64,000 nucleotides of DNA from Methanoplanus endosymbiosus (lineage in GTDB: Archaea; Halobacteriota; Methanomicrobia; Methanomicrobiales; Methanomicrobiaceae), in NCBI RefSeq assembly GCF_024662215.1, contig NZ_CP096115.1:3050935-3114934 (forward strand). Direction: 5' to 3'. This document shows positions 31,301-38,581 of the stretch, in pieces (the stretch's first letter is position 1; each line of letters opens with the position of its first letter). Made by a program: the position numbers and the translations under genes. The notes beneath the pieces were generated by a model. That model was not told the origin of the DNA, did not search any database, and saw only the letters and a program-made list of their open reading frames with translations.

Positions 31301-31619
31301 GAGGCTTGTTGCAGCCAAAGAGCTTAAGAGAAGACTTGAGCTTATTCTTGAAGGTGAGGCTCCTTATGATATTTACATCCGGTGGAAGCCTCTGCATGAG
31401 CAGGCTGTCGGCTGGGAGCCGGACATTAATGACGGTGTGAGGCTTAATATCCGGCCTTTTGTCGAAGCTGAAGTTTTGAGGTCCAAAATTACTGCGATTA
31501 AGTGGGGCAAGGACAGGGGTAAAGATGCAGTGCCTAACTGTTCCGGAACGGTAGAAAGGCATAACGATCTGCACTTTACGCTTGAGGAGAAGTGGAAGGC
31601 GAGGAAAGAGGCAGAGTGA
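28353..31619 (+). CDS. pglX: BREX adenine-specific DNA methyltransferase PglX
   Basis: 1088 residues with the layout of BREX type 1 PglX. The AdoMet motif LDPCCGSGHFLVRAF is at about residue 260 and the catalytic motif IV appears as VVTNVPYLTRGKQ at about residue 454, with N-V-P-Y instead of the usual N-P-P-Y. A target-recognition part follows, then the conserved C-terminus (FLRDEFFKSHCKLFHNRPF, YDIYIRWKPL, HFTLEEKWKARKEAE). It methylates adenines in host DNA to mark self. The stretch about 29690-30655 is clearly more AT-rich than both flanks and holds the specificity region, suggesting exchange of this segment. The gene follows brxC after 71 bases and its stop is one base before the DUF1016 gene. 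Confidence 0.95.
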   Translation: MTVLTDTERKGLEKSVLDAHRKAEAGAFNALNYLGVEADKKPFHLSDAEAELRRRLRSEMRRLGSYDVLISSVAYEQWHRMLFARFLLENDLLIHPKFKVPVSFSDITEIADEKGSEAWEVAAEFASHMLPGIFRQDDPFLMVKFSPEDRIALQGVLDGISSESFLAEDALGWTYQFWQSEKKKEVNDSERKIEGYDICAVTQLFTEPYMVKFLLENTLGAWWLSLHPDSGLKSEWEFYRSEVEHDFSGWPSYINELKILDPCCGSGHFLVRAFHMLLSMRREKGEENEAAISAIISKNLHGLELDPRCIQIATFALALEAWKEGFSPTDSYLPVPNLACTGIPIKAEKDDWLKLAGGDGMLESALENYYDLFKNADSLGSLIQLDNQSSSGTDKHSSVNQTLIDQKTLMEKLEQALKKETAAGDPVAETFGETANAIMKAAHLLNCKYDYVVTNVPYLTRGKQSDILKDFCESNYPLSKNDIATVFLERCLSFTSIRGKVSIVLPQNWLFQPRYENIRKKLIKSEKWDILAKLGPGAFETISGEVVKAILMNIEHGSISNEHLLSGIDVSNRKNASDKAIGLLSDDIKKIQQIKQLENPSSLISFESLNKINLLGKYATCIEGLSTGDSDRFIKKYWEVYPKDKNWELFIQNVNENMNYGGRENILFWENGKGALQRFPNSHNFPSNTMNGFQVLGNKGLRITQMQNPKVTIYTGEIFGKSAGTLVLEDNSLLTAVLSYCNSDLFSKEVNIINQSLYKPVGTFLKVPFDLEYWQKVAAEKYPDGLPEPYSDDPTQWLFHGHPKPSESPLHVAVARLLGYRWLAETDTEMELSSEARDWIKESEKLLSFADDDGIVCIPSVRGEGRMDERVREVLKAAFGSEWSARHEEKMLADLGYVKKDGSLKGDLEKFLRDEFFKSHCKLFHNRPFIWHIWDGEKDGFSVLVNYHKLDRRNLERLIYSYLGPWISQQEREKADNKAGAEKRLVAAKELKRRLELILEGEAPYDIYIRWKPLHEQAVGWEPDINDGVRLNIRPFVEAEVLRSKITAIKWGKDRGKDAVPNCSGTVERHNDLHFTLEEKWKARKEAE

Positions 31620-32623
31620 GATGGAAATCGCAGATACAAAAGAGTACAATGAGCTTATTTATGAAATAAAGTCCATTGTCCGGACATCAAGGACGCAGGC
31701 AGTAGCTTCTGTTAACCGTGGGTTAATCAATATGTACTTCCGGATTGGAAAGAACATACTCTTAAAACAGGAGACAGAAGGCTGGGGAAAATCTGTTGTT
31801 GACTGTATTTCATCAGACCTGCTGAGAGAATTTCCGGAAATGAAAGGATTCTCTGCAAGAAATCTATGGAGAATGAGGAAGTTCGCAAGGGAATATATAA
31901 AGTTTATTGATCTGCCACAGCCTGTGGCAGAAATTCCCTGGGGTCATAACATAGTGATAATTGAGAAAATTAAATCCACAGATGAACGGGAATTCTATAT
32001 AAAAAAGACGATTGAGAACGGCTGGTCAAGAAATGTCCTTATACATCAGATTGAGAGTGATTTATACTCAAGAACTCTCAATGCTCAGAAAAAAAGTGTA
32101 AATAATTTCAGGAGTACACTGCCGGAAAAACAGTCTGAACTTGCAGTATCAATTATGAAAGACCCCCTCTGCCTTGAGTTCCTCGGAGTATCTGAAGATG
32201 TAAAGGAGAGGGAACTTCAGAGATCATTAATCTTTAGACTGAGGGATTTCCTTATCGAACTTGGAAAAGGCTTTGCATTTGTCGGCAATGAATACAGGTT
32301 GTCAGTTGGTGGGGAGGATTTTTTTATTGACCTTCTGTTTTACCATACGAAACTTCACTGCTATGTGGTAATAGAACTGAAGATTGATAGTTTTAAACCG
32401 GAATATGCCGGGAAATTAAATTTCTATCTCTCAGCCGTTGATGACCTGTTAAGAGACCTTCCGGCTGACAACCCGACAATCGGATTACTGCTCTGTAAGG
32501 AAAGAAATGATATTGTTGCTGAGTATCCTGCATTCCCGGAAACACATAACCCACTCTGAAATCTAACTCCACATTTTTCTTAATATTCCAAAATACTCCC
32601 CAAGATCAAACCGATAGTTTTAT

Positions 32624-32657
32624 AATCGTTATGTGTTAAATAATACACATAACGATT
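32624..32657 (+). repeat. Hairpin-forming palindrome before the transposase start
   Basis: AATCGTTATGTGT at 32624-32636 and ACACATAACGATT at 32645-32657 are perfect inverted arms of 13 bases around an 8-base loop, ten bases before the transposase ATG at 32668. It could be an operator for the transposase or an RNA hairpin that blocks translation of read-through transcripts. Part of the arm recurs near the right end of the element. Confidence 0.75.
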
Positions 32658-32667
32658 AGGGGTTTAC

Positions 32668-34278
32668 ATGGTCGCAATAGTTCACCAAACAGACAAAAGA
32701 TCCGGGATAACCTATGCTTACCGCTCTGTATCATACTGGGACAAGGAAAAGAAACAGTCACGTGCCAAACGTACCCTTATTGGGCGTGTAGACAAAGAGA
32801 CAGGTAAAATAGTCCCCACTGATGGACGCAACAGGAAGAAAAAAGAAGGTAATCCGCCTGTGAAACGTAATACAAAGAGGGTTGAGGAAGCACATCGTTC
32901 ATTCTACGGAGCCACATATCTACTGGATGCTATTGGTGAGAAATTAGGTCTCATTCAGGATCTGAAACAGTGTTTCCCCGACACATATGAGCAAATCTTA
33001 TCCGTTGTGTACTATTTAATCCTTGAAGACAGCACTCCGCTATACCGTTTTGAGAAGTGGGGACTCCTACATAAGCATCCTTATGGCAAAGACATCACCT
33101 CACAACGCAGTAGTGAACTGTTTTCCAGCATTACCGAGGCAAATAAACTACAGTTCTTCAGACTTCAGGGAAAGAGAAGGATGGATAATGAATTCTGGGC
33201 TTATGATACAACATCTCTGTCCAGCTATTCAGAAACCCTCAGGCAGGTACAGTATGGTCGCAACAAGGAGCACGACAAACTGGCACAGCTGAATCTTGCT
33301 CTGGTCTTTGGACAGGAGTCCAATCTCCCTTTCTATTACAGAAAACTCGCAGGTAATATCCCGGATTCAAAGACCATTACACGCCTGCTTGAAGAGCTGG
33401 ATATTCTTGATCACTCAAGAGTTAAACTGGTTCTTGACCGGGGCTTTTACAGTGAGGTCAATATCAACAACCTGTTTAAGAATCACGTGAAGTTCCTTGC
33501 AGGTGTCAGAATGTCTCTGAAATTTGTCTATGGAGAACTTGATGCAGTCTATGACACTTTTAGGAGCTTTGAACGTTACAGTGAGAATTACGAACTGTAT
33601 TACCAGACTGTCCGGACCACCTGGAATTATACACAAGAGCGTCCTTACAAAGGAGATACTCTTCAGGAATCACGCCGTCTTTACATCCACTATTTCTACA
33701 ATATTGACCAGGCAGCCGAAGATGAGAAAAACTTCGACCGAAAGCTAATCGCACTAAAAAAGGAACTGGAGTCAGGAGAGCGTGTTCCAGGACACGCTAA
33801 ACTTTACAAGCAGTACTTCATTACCAAAACAACACCTAAGAGAGGAACAAAGGCACAGATTATTGATGAAAATGTCATCAAAGCCAAGCGATATTTTGGG
33901 TTTTTTGCTCTGATTACCAATGAAAAGATGGATGCAGTAACTGCTCTTGAACTCTACCGCAACAAAGATGTGGTTGAAAAGGCCTTTGGAAATCTCAAAG
34001 AACGCCTGAATATGCGCCGTACACTCGTTTCTTCAGAACAGAGCCTTGATGGGAAACTGTTTGTGCAGTTTGTGGCACTGATCTACTTATCTTATCTCAA
34101 AAAGCAGATGCAGGATCATAACCTTTTCAGGAATTACACATTGCCTGGTATGTTGGACAAACTGGATGTCATCGAGTGTTTTGAACAACCAGGAAAATCT
34201 CTCAGAGTGGGTGAGATACTCGATAAACAGGAGCAGCTGTACCGGGACCTGGGGGTGACACCACCCACATCGTTATGA
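32668..34278 (+). CDS. DDE transposase, IS4/IS1634 family
   Basis: 536 residues. The basic N-terminus begins GITYAYRSVSYWDKEKKQSR, as in IS1634-type transposases. Catalytic acids are seen in AYDTTSLSSYSE (first D), VKLVLDRGFYSE (second D) and LYRNKDVVEKAFGNLKERL (E), which also matches the Y-x2-K/R-x3-E-x6-K signature of IS4-like enzymes. No frameshift or stop interrupts it, so it may be active. It is the only gene of the element at 32527-34295. Confidence 0.93.
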   Translation: MVAIVHQTDKRSGITYAYRSVSYWDKEKKQSRAKRTLIGRVDKETGKIVPTDGRNRKKKEGNPPVKRNTKRVEEAHRSFYGATYLLDAIGEKLGLIQDLKQCFPDTYEQILSVVYYLILEDSTPLYRFEKWGLLHKHPYGKDITSQRSSELFSSITEANKLQFFRLQGKRRMDNEFWAYDTTSLSSYSETLRQVQYGRNKEHDKLAQLNLALVFGQESNLPFYYRKLAGNIPDSKTITRLLEELDILDHSRVKLVLDRGFYSEVNINNLFKNHVKFLAGVRMSLKFVYGELDAVYDTFRSFERYSENYELYYQTVRTTWNYTQERPYKGDTLQESRRLYIHYFYNIDQAAEDEKNFDRKLIALKKELESGERVPGHAKLYKQYFITKTTPKRGTKAQIIDENVIKAKRYFGFFALITNEKMDAVTALELYRNKDVVEKAFGNLKERLNMRRTLVSSEQSLDGKLFVQFVALIYLSYLKKQMQDHNLFRNYTLPGMLDKLDVIECFEQPGKSLRVGEILDKQEQLYRDLGVTPPTSL

Positions 34279-34456
34279 ATGGGCGGGAATCTAGGGAGTA
34301 TGCACTCCGGGATTTATCTAAACCTATGGGAATTTCAACATATTACTTAAAGACACCTCCGGAAGAGATGGAGAAATTACTCCCGACTGTTAAAGAGCTT
34401 CAGGGTATAATTGAAGATGATGAATGAGTGTATCTTTTAGGTTTTTAGTTTAATGA

Positions 34457-36190
34457 GTGGGGATTTTTGGGAAATTTATGTCCGGACTTAGGGTATTGGA
34501 GTTTATTGACGAAAAAGAGGCGGAAAATCCGGGTGAGTTCTGGACAAATGTTTACTTTTTGGTTTTTTTTGTTCCTTTAGTTTTAGCGGCCGGATTATAT
34601 CTTCTGCTAAAAATTTTCAAATTTCCAACAACTCTGGATGATGATACAACAAGGTACCTCTTAAGTGCGTTTATCCAGAGTCTTGCTGCTGTAATTGCTA
34701 TTGTTGTATCCTTAACACTGGTTGCAATTCAGTTTACTGCCTCGGAATATTCTTCAAGGGTCATTGAGGTTTTTAAGAAAAACCATGCAATGTGGGCGAT
34801 AATTGCCGGATATATCTCCGGGATATCTCTATTTGCATTTATTCTGATGAGTATTTCAGATTCAGAGGTAGTTTACGGAATTAAATCATATGCTGTTTTT
34901 TATTCGTTTTTCCTGTTTATTGCTCTCCTCGTTACATTAATTCCACATATCAGAATTACTCTTAATAGTATGAATGCGGAGAAGGTAATTGATAATTTAT
35001 TTGATGATCTGACTTCTGAGAAACTTATCAGTTTGCAGCCTAAAGATGATCCATTCCATGATCTTTTTGTGATAATTAACAGTTCTGCAATTAAAGGTGA
35101 TATGGTAACCTTTAGTTATGGGCTTAAAAGAATCAGAGAGAAATTTATTGAGATAGTTAATTCTTCAGAGCAGGAATTAAACTCAAATTCTATCTGCTCT
35201 GGATTTTATGATAATGTCAAAAGAACATCATTAATTCTCTTTGAAAAGCGGGAAGAAAAGTTTCTTTTTGAGATCATTATCAATATGAATAATATTGTAA
35301 GGAGAATTGATTGTAATAATATATTAAAATTTAAAGAGGATACGTTAAATCTGGATGAAAGTATTGAGATTAATATTCATAATATTATAGCATTTTTAGG
35401 AAATAATGCAATTGATCATGAATTTGAATCAATTTATTCCTATAGTATTAATTTGATCTCAGGAAGAATTGCTCACTGTTTGGGTTTATATTACTACAAA
35501 CATGATGATGATTATATTTTTATTATGAAGAGTAAACTATTGTCTCTTAACAAAATGGCTTACAAATTTATGAAATCTGGAAACAGTCAAAGTTATGATG
35601 AAATAGTTTCTGAAATTAAAAATATTAACCAAAGTTTTATTGACAATAGTAAAGAAGTTCCAAATGAAATTATAAATTTACTGGTTGATAAGTGGAATGA
35701 TCTTGTTTACAGGTATATGAAATCACCTGAGTGCCAAAAAGGACAATACTACTTAGAGCCAATATGGGAATTAGTATCTTATTCCAAAATTAGTCATTTA
35801 AATAAAGAAGAGATAGAGAATATTTTGGAGATATTGAAAGATATAGGAAGAGATGCTTATCGGAAATATAACCTGCCTGAAATAACTATTCTGATAAAAA
35901 GGGAATTATTTGATTTAGGTCTGCATTTTATGGATGAAGACAATTCTGAATTAAATGATATTGTTGTGAACTATCTTGCTGAATTACACTACTTATGTGA
36001 CGGGCTTGAAGAAATTGAAAATGATTCAAAAAACAGATTTGCCTATAGTTCCGGGGTTTATGTTGGTGAAAAAGAACTTGAATACCGTAGGGGATCAATA
36101 TATACTGATATAATAAACACTTTGGAGAGACCATATTCGTGCAGTGATGAAGAGGCTGAATATATAAAAAAAAGGATTTACATTGAATAA
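34457..36190 (+). CDS. DUF2254-like membrane protein in the BREX accessory slot
   Basis: 577 residues. Four hydrophobic segments lie in the first 165 residues (about 29-50, 68-90, 106-128 and 138-160). The segment LAAVIAIVVSLTLVAIQFTA followed by SEYSSRVIEVF resembles the DUF2254 membrane family. The remaining 400 residues are soluble, helical and rich in Asn, Ile and Glu, with no recognised domain. The start may be GTG 34457 or ATG 34478. The gene is AT-rich compared with pglZ, suggesting separate acquisition. It sits 29 bases after the interrupted nuclease frame and 32 bases before pglZ, so it belongs to the operon. A role as a membrane-linked effector is possible but unproven. Confidence 0.7.
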   Translation: MGIFGKFMSGLRVLEFIDEKEAENPGEFWTNVYFLVFFVPLVLAAGLYLLLKIFKFPTTLDDDTTRYLLSAFIQSLAAVIAIVVSLTLVAIQFTASEYSSRVIEVFKKNHAMWAIIAGYISGISLFAFILMSISDSEVVYGIKSYAVFYSFFLFIALLVTLIPHIRITLNSMNAEKVIDNLFDDLTSEKLISLQPKDDPFHDLFVIINSSAIKGDMVTFSYGLKRIREKFIEIVNSSEQELNSNSICSGFYDNVKRTSLILFEKREEKFLFEIIINMNNIVRRIDCNNILKFKEDTLNLDESIEINIHNIIAFLGNNAIDHEFESIYSYSINLISGRIAHCLGLYYYKHDDDYIFIMKSKLLSLNKMAYKFMKSGNSQSYDEIVSEIKNINQSFIDNSKEVPNEIINLLVDKWNDLVYRYMKSPECQKGQYYLEPIWELVSYSKISHLNKEEIENILEILKDIGRDAYRKYNLPEITILIKRELFDLGLHFMDEDNSELNDIVVNYLAELHYLCDGLEEIENDSKNRFAYSSGVYVGEKELEYRRGSIYTDIINTLERPYSCSDEEAEYIKKRIYIE

Positions 36191-36222
36191 ATGAATTTAG
36201 GAGTTAACAGGGAGTAAAAATC

Positions 36223-38580
36223 ATGCCGGGGAAATTTATTGAGGAAGTGAAGAAGGCTATTTTGAGTGCAGCGTCTGACTATGACAGGGAGAGGTTATCC
36301 GCTCCGGTTGCACTGATATGGACAGATCATAACCGGGAATGGGAGCCGGTTGTTGAAAAACTTGTAAAAGATCACGGGATGCCGATTGCAACATTTGGCA
36401 GTTATGATCCTGAGGAATTTAAAGGCCCTGCAATTTATATCCGGTGCTTAATATCACATAATCTGAACGGTGGCAGTTTTGGGGCTGCTGATGTTTCCCC
36501 GGATTCCGGAGTGTCTGATGAATCAGGCATACCGGGATTTCCAAAAGAAGGAACTCCGGTGATATACCTTCCCGGATATTCAAAGGATGTCCTAAGAAAC
36601 CCTGAGAACTGCCCGGAAGAACTGATGCAGCTCTTTGAACTTCAGTACAGAGGGATAGTATGGTCACAGAAGAACAACAGGGACTGGACAATACCCGCCT
36701 TCATCAAAAATATCCTTGATATTGAAATTATAATGGATAAGGAGACAAGACAGGCTGCCATAAATGCAGTCGGTGCTCTCTGTGACGAAGATGTAACATT
36801 AATCAAAAACAAAGCACCCTTAAACGCCTCATACTTTAACTCCCTCATTCACCCCGACACGATAAAACAGCTCCTCCTCTGGATGAACTCTCCAAAAGAA
36901 GAAAAAGAGAGAATGGGGCCGGAACAGTGGCGGCCATTCTGCTCAATCTGTAAATCCGAATATGAATTTGACCCGGAAAAAGATACTCCTGTAACAGCCG
37001 CAGAAAAACTTGGCTCACTTAAGAACAACTGGCATAATGTCTGGTCAAGATTTTCTGAAAATCCGGATGCTTACCCTGCCATACCTAATCTTTTAAGAAA
37101 CGCTCAGAGACCACAATTATGTTTTTATGATGATACCTGGCCGCAGATCAATGATAATCATGAAAAGAAAGTTAAAACTGAACTTCTCCGGCTTCCTGAA
37201 TTAAACCGCATTGAAGGAATAAAGTTAATCAGAACTCTTGAACATAACCATAAAATCAGAAGAGAATGGATATGGACAAAAACCGGAGACAGTCCTTATG
37301 CATGCACTTTAAAATACCTTGCAAAACTTGCAGAAACAGTCAGTGATAACAGATTTTCCGGAACAATCCGGGAACAGGCAGAGAGATACACAAATGAATA
37401 CTTCACAGCCGATGATGCGATATTAAAGGCAATAAGGGAAGCAGGAAAGGACAAAGAATGCCTCCGGATAACATCAGCAGCAATTGCAGCAATATCAAAA
37501 TCATGGTTTAACTCACTTGCAGAAAGTTTTCAGAATGAATGGATCACTAACCCGCCGGAAATTTCCAAATCCGGTTATAAACCGGAAAAAGGAACGGTTT
37601 ATCTCTTCGTTGATGGTCTCAGATTTGACCTGGCAAATGAACTCAAAGAGATAATCAGCAAAGACCATCCTGAAACGGACCTTGATTTCAGCTATGCAGC
37701 CCTTCCCACATTAACCTCAACTGCAAAACCGGCAGTCATGCCAATAGCCGGAGAACTGGTTGCAGGCAGAGAATTCACTCCGTTAACAAAAACAGAGGCA
37801 GAAGCAAACATCACAGCCCTTAGAAGAATAATGGAAGAGAACGGGATTCAGGTACTCAGTGACAGCCAGACAGGAGACACGGAAGGCTCTGCATGGACAG
37901 ACTGTGGAAATATTGACCATGAAGGGCATGACAAACAGATCGAACTCCCGCAGATAATCCCGGCAGAACTTGAAAGGATCAGCAAAAGAGTAAAGGAACT
38001 GATAAATGCAGGCTGGAGCGAGATAAAAATTGTAACAGATCACGGATGGGTTTTCATGCCCGGAGAAATGGATAAGACAGAACTCCTCCCTGCACTAACA
38101 GAAGTAAAAAAGAGCAGATGTGCCAGACTTCGTCCGGATGCGAAAACCAACCTCCCTACAGCAAAGTGGCACTGGGACAGAAATGCAACCGTGGTTTTCG
38201 CACCCGGAATTACCTGTTTTGACTCCGGAAAGGTATATGAACACGGCGGACTAAGCCCTCAGGAAGTAATAATCCCTGAAATTACAGTAAAGGGCAGGGA
38301 AAAAGCCAAAACCGGATTAGTAAAAATAACAGAACTGACATGGAGAGGACTGAGACTGAAAGGAAAGACTGAGGGCTGTGAAGGTCTTTCTGCTGATATA
38401 AGGACTCAGCCGGGAGATGAGAACTCTTCTCTTATTGATTCCGTCAGGGAAATATCTGATGAAAAGATCTCCCTTTTGGTTTTAGATGACAGCCTTGAAG
38501 GTTCTGAGGCATTTCTGGTTCTCATGGACTCAGATAATACTGTATGCTACCAGAAAAAAATAACAATAGGAGAAGAATAA
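36223..38580 (+). CDS. pglZ: BREX phosphatase-like protein PglZ
   Basis: 785 residues of the alkaline-phosphatase superfamily type found in every BREX system. GTVYLFVDGLRFDLANELKE at about residue 458 carries the metal-binding Asp. AALPTLTSTAKPAVMPIAG lies in the position of the nucleophile region, and IKIVTDHGWVFMPGEM has the distal Asp-His pair. The N-terminal 400 residues hold the specific PglZ helical part (VALIWTDHNREWEPVVEKL, LPGYSKDVLRNPENCPEELM). PglZ is required for methylation and defence in studied type 1 systems. It is preceded by GGGAGT and ends one base before brxL. Confidence 0.95.
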   Translation: MPGKFIEEVKKAILSAASDYDRERLSAPVALIWTDHNREWEPVVEKLVKDHGMPIATFGSYDPEEFKGPAIYIRCLISHNLNGGSFGAADVSPDSGVSDESGIPGFPKEGTPVIYLPGYSKDVLRNPENCPEELMQLFELQYRGIVWSQKNNRDWTIPAFIKNILDIEIIMDKETRQAAINAVGALCDEDVTLIKNKAPLNASYFNSLIHPDTIKQLLLWMNSPKEEKERMGPEQWRPFCSICKSEYEFDPEKDTPVTAAEKLGSLKNNWHNVWSRFSENPDAYPAIPNLLRNAQRPQLCFYDDTWPQINDNHEKKVKTELLRLPELNRIEGIKLIRTLEHNHKIRREWIWTKTGDSPYACTLKYLAKLAETVSDNRFSGTIREQAERYTNEYFTADDAILKAIREAGKDKECLRITSAAIAAISKSWFNSLAESFQNEWITNPPEISKSGYKPEKGTVYLFVDGLRFDLANELKEIISKDHPETDLDFSYAALPTLTSTAKPAVMPIAGELVAGREFTPLTKTEAEANITALRRIMEENGIQVLSDSQTGDTEGSAWTDCGNIDHEGHDKQIELPQIIPAELERISKRVKELINAGWSEIKIVTDHGWVFMPGEMDKTELLPALTEVKKSRCARLRPDAKTNLPTAKWHWDRNATVVFAPGITCFDSGKVYEHGGLSPQEVIIPEITVKGREKAKTGLVKITELTWRGLRLKGKTEGCEGLSADIRTQPGDENSSLIDSVREISDEKISLLVLDDSLEGSEAFLVLMDSDNTVCYQKKITIGEE

Positions 38581-38581
38581 T

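Larger units (their letters stand above)
32527..34295 (+). mobile_element. Insertion sequence of the IS4/IS1634 type, complete
   Basis: A 1769-bp element with a 6-bp direct repeat GAGTAT on both sides (32521-32526 and 34296-34301). The two ends are imperfect inverted repeats: the first 24 bases from the left end match the inverted right end at 17 positions, including CCT, ATTCCCG and CATAAC. It carries one transposase gene in the orientation of the BREX operon. Precise ends are supported by exact restoration of the interrupted nuclease frame. The element separates pglX from pglZ and may be polar on expression of the downstream genes or supply a promoter to them. Confidence 0.85.
31621..34427 (+). 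pseudogene. DUF1016 (YhcG-like) PDDEXK nuclease gene interrupted by an insertion sequence
   Basis: The left part (31621-32526) encodes an N-terminal DUF1016 helical domain (INMYFRIGKNILLKQE, FSARNLWRMRKFA) and the PDDEXK nuclease core FFIDLLFYHTKLHCYVVIEL-K, then LLLCKERNDIVAEY. At EY the frame leaves the family and ends after PAFPETHNPL at 32559. The missing tail lies beyond the insertion, at 34302-34427: ALRDLSKPMGISTYYLKTPP through LLPTVKELQGIIEDDE, a standard ending for this family. Joining 32526 to 34302 restores one frame of about 343 codons with no base lost. The ATG at 31621 is preferred over an upstream in-frame start inside pglX. The truncated product keeps the catalytic core and may still be made. 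Confidence 0.9.
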
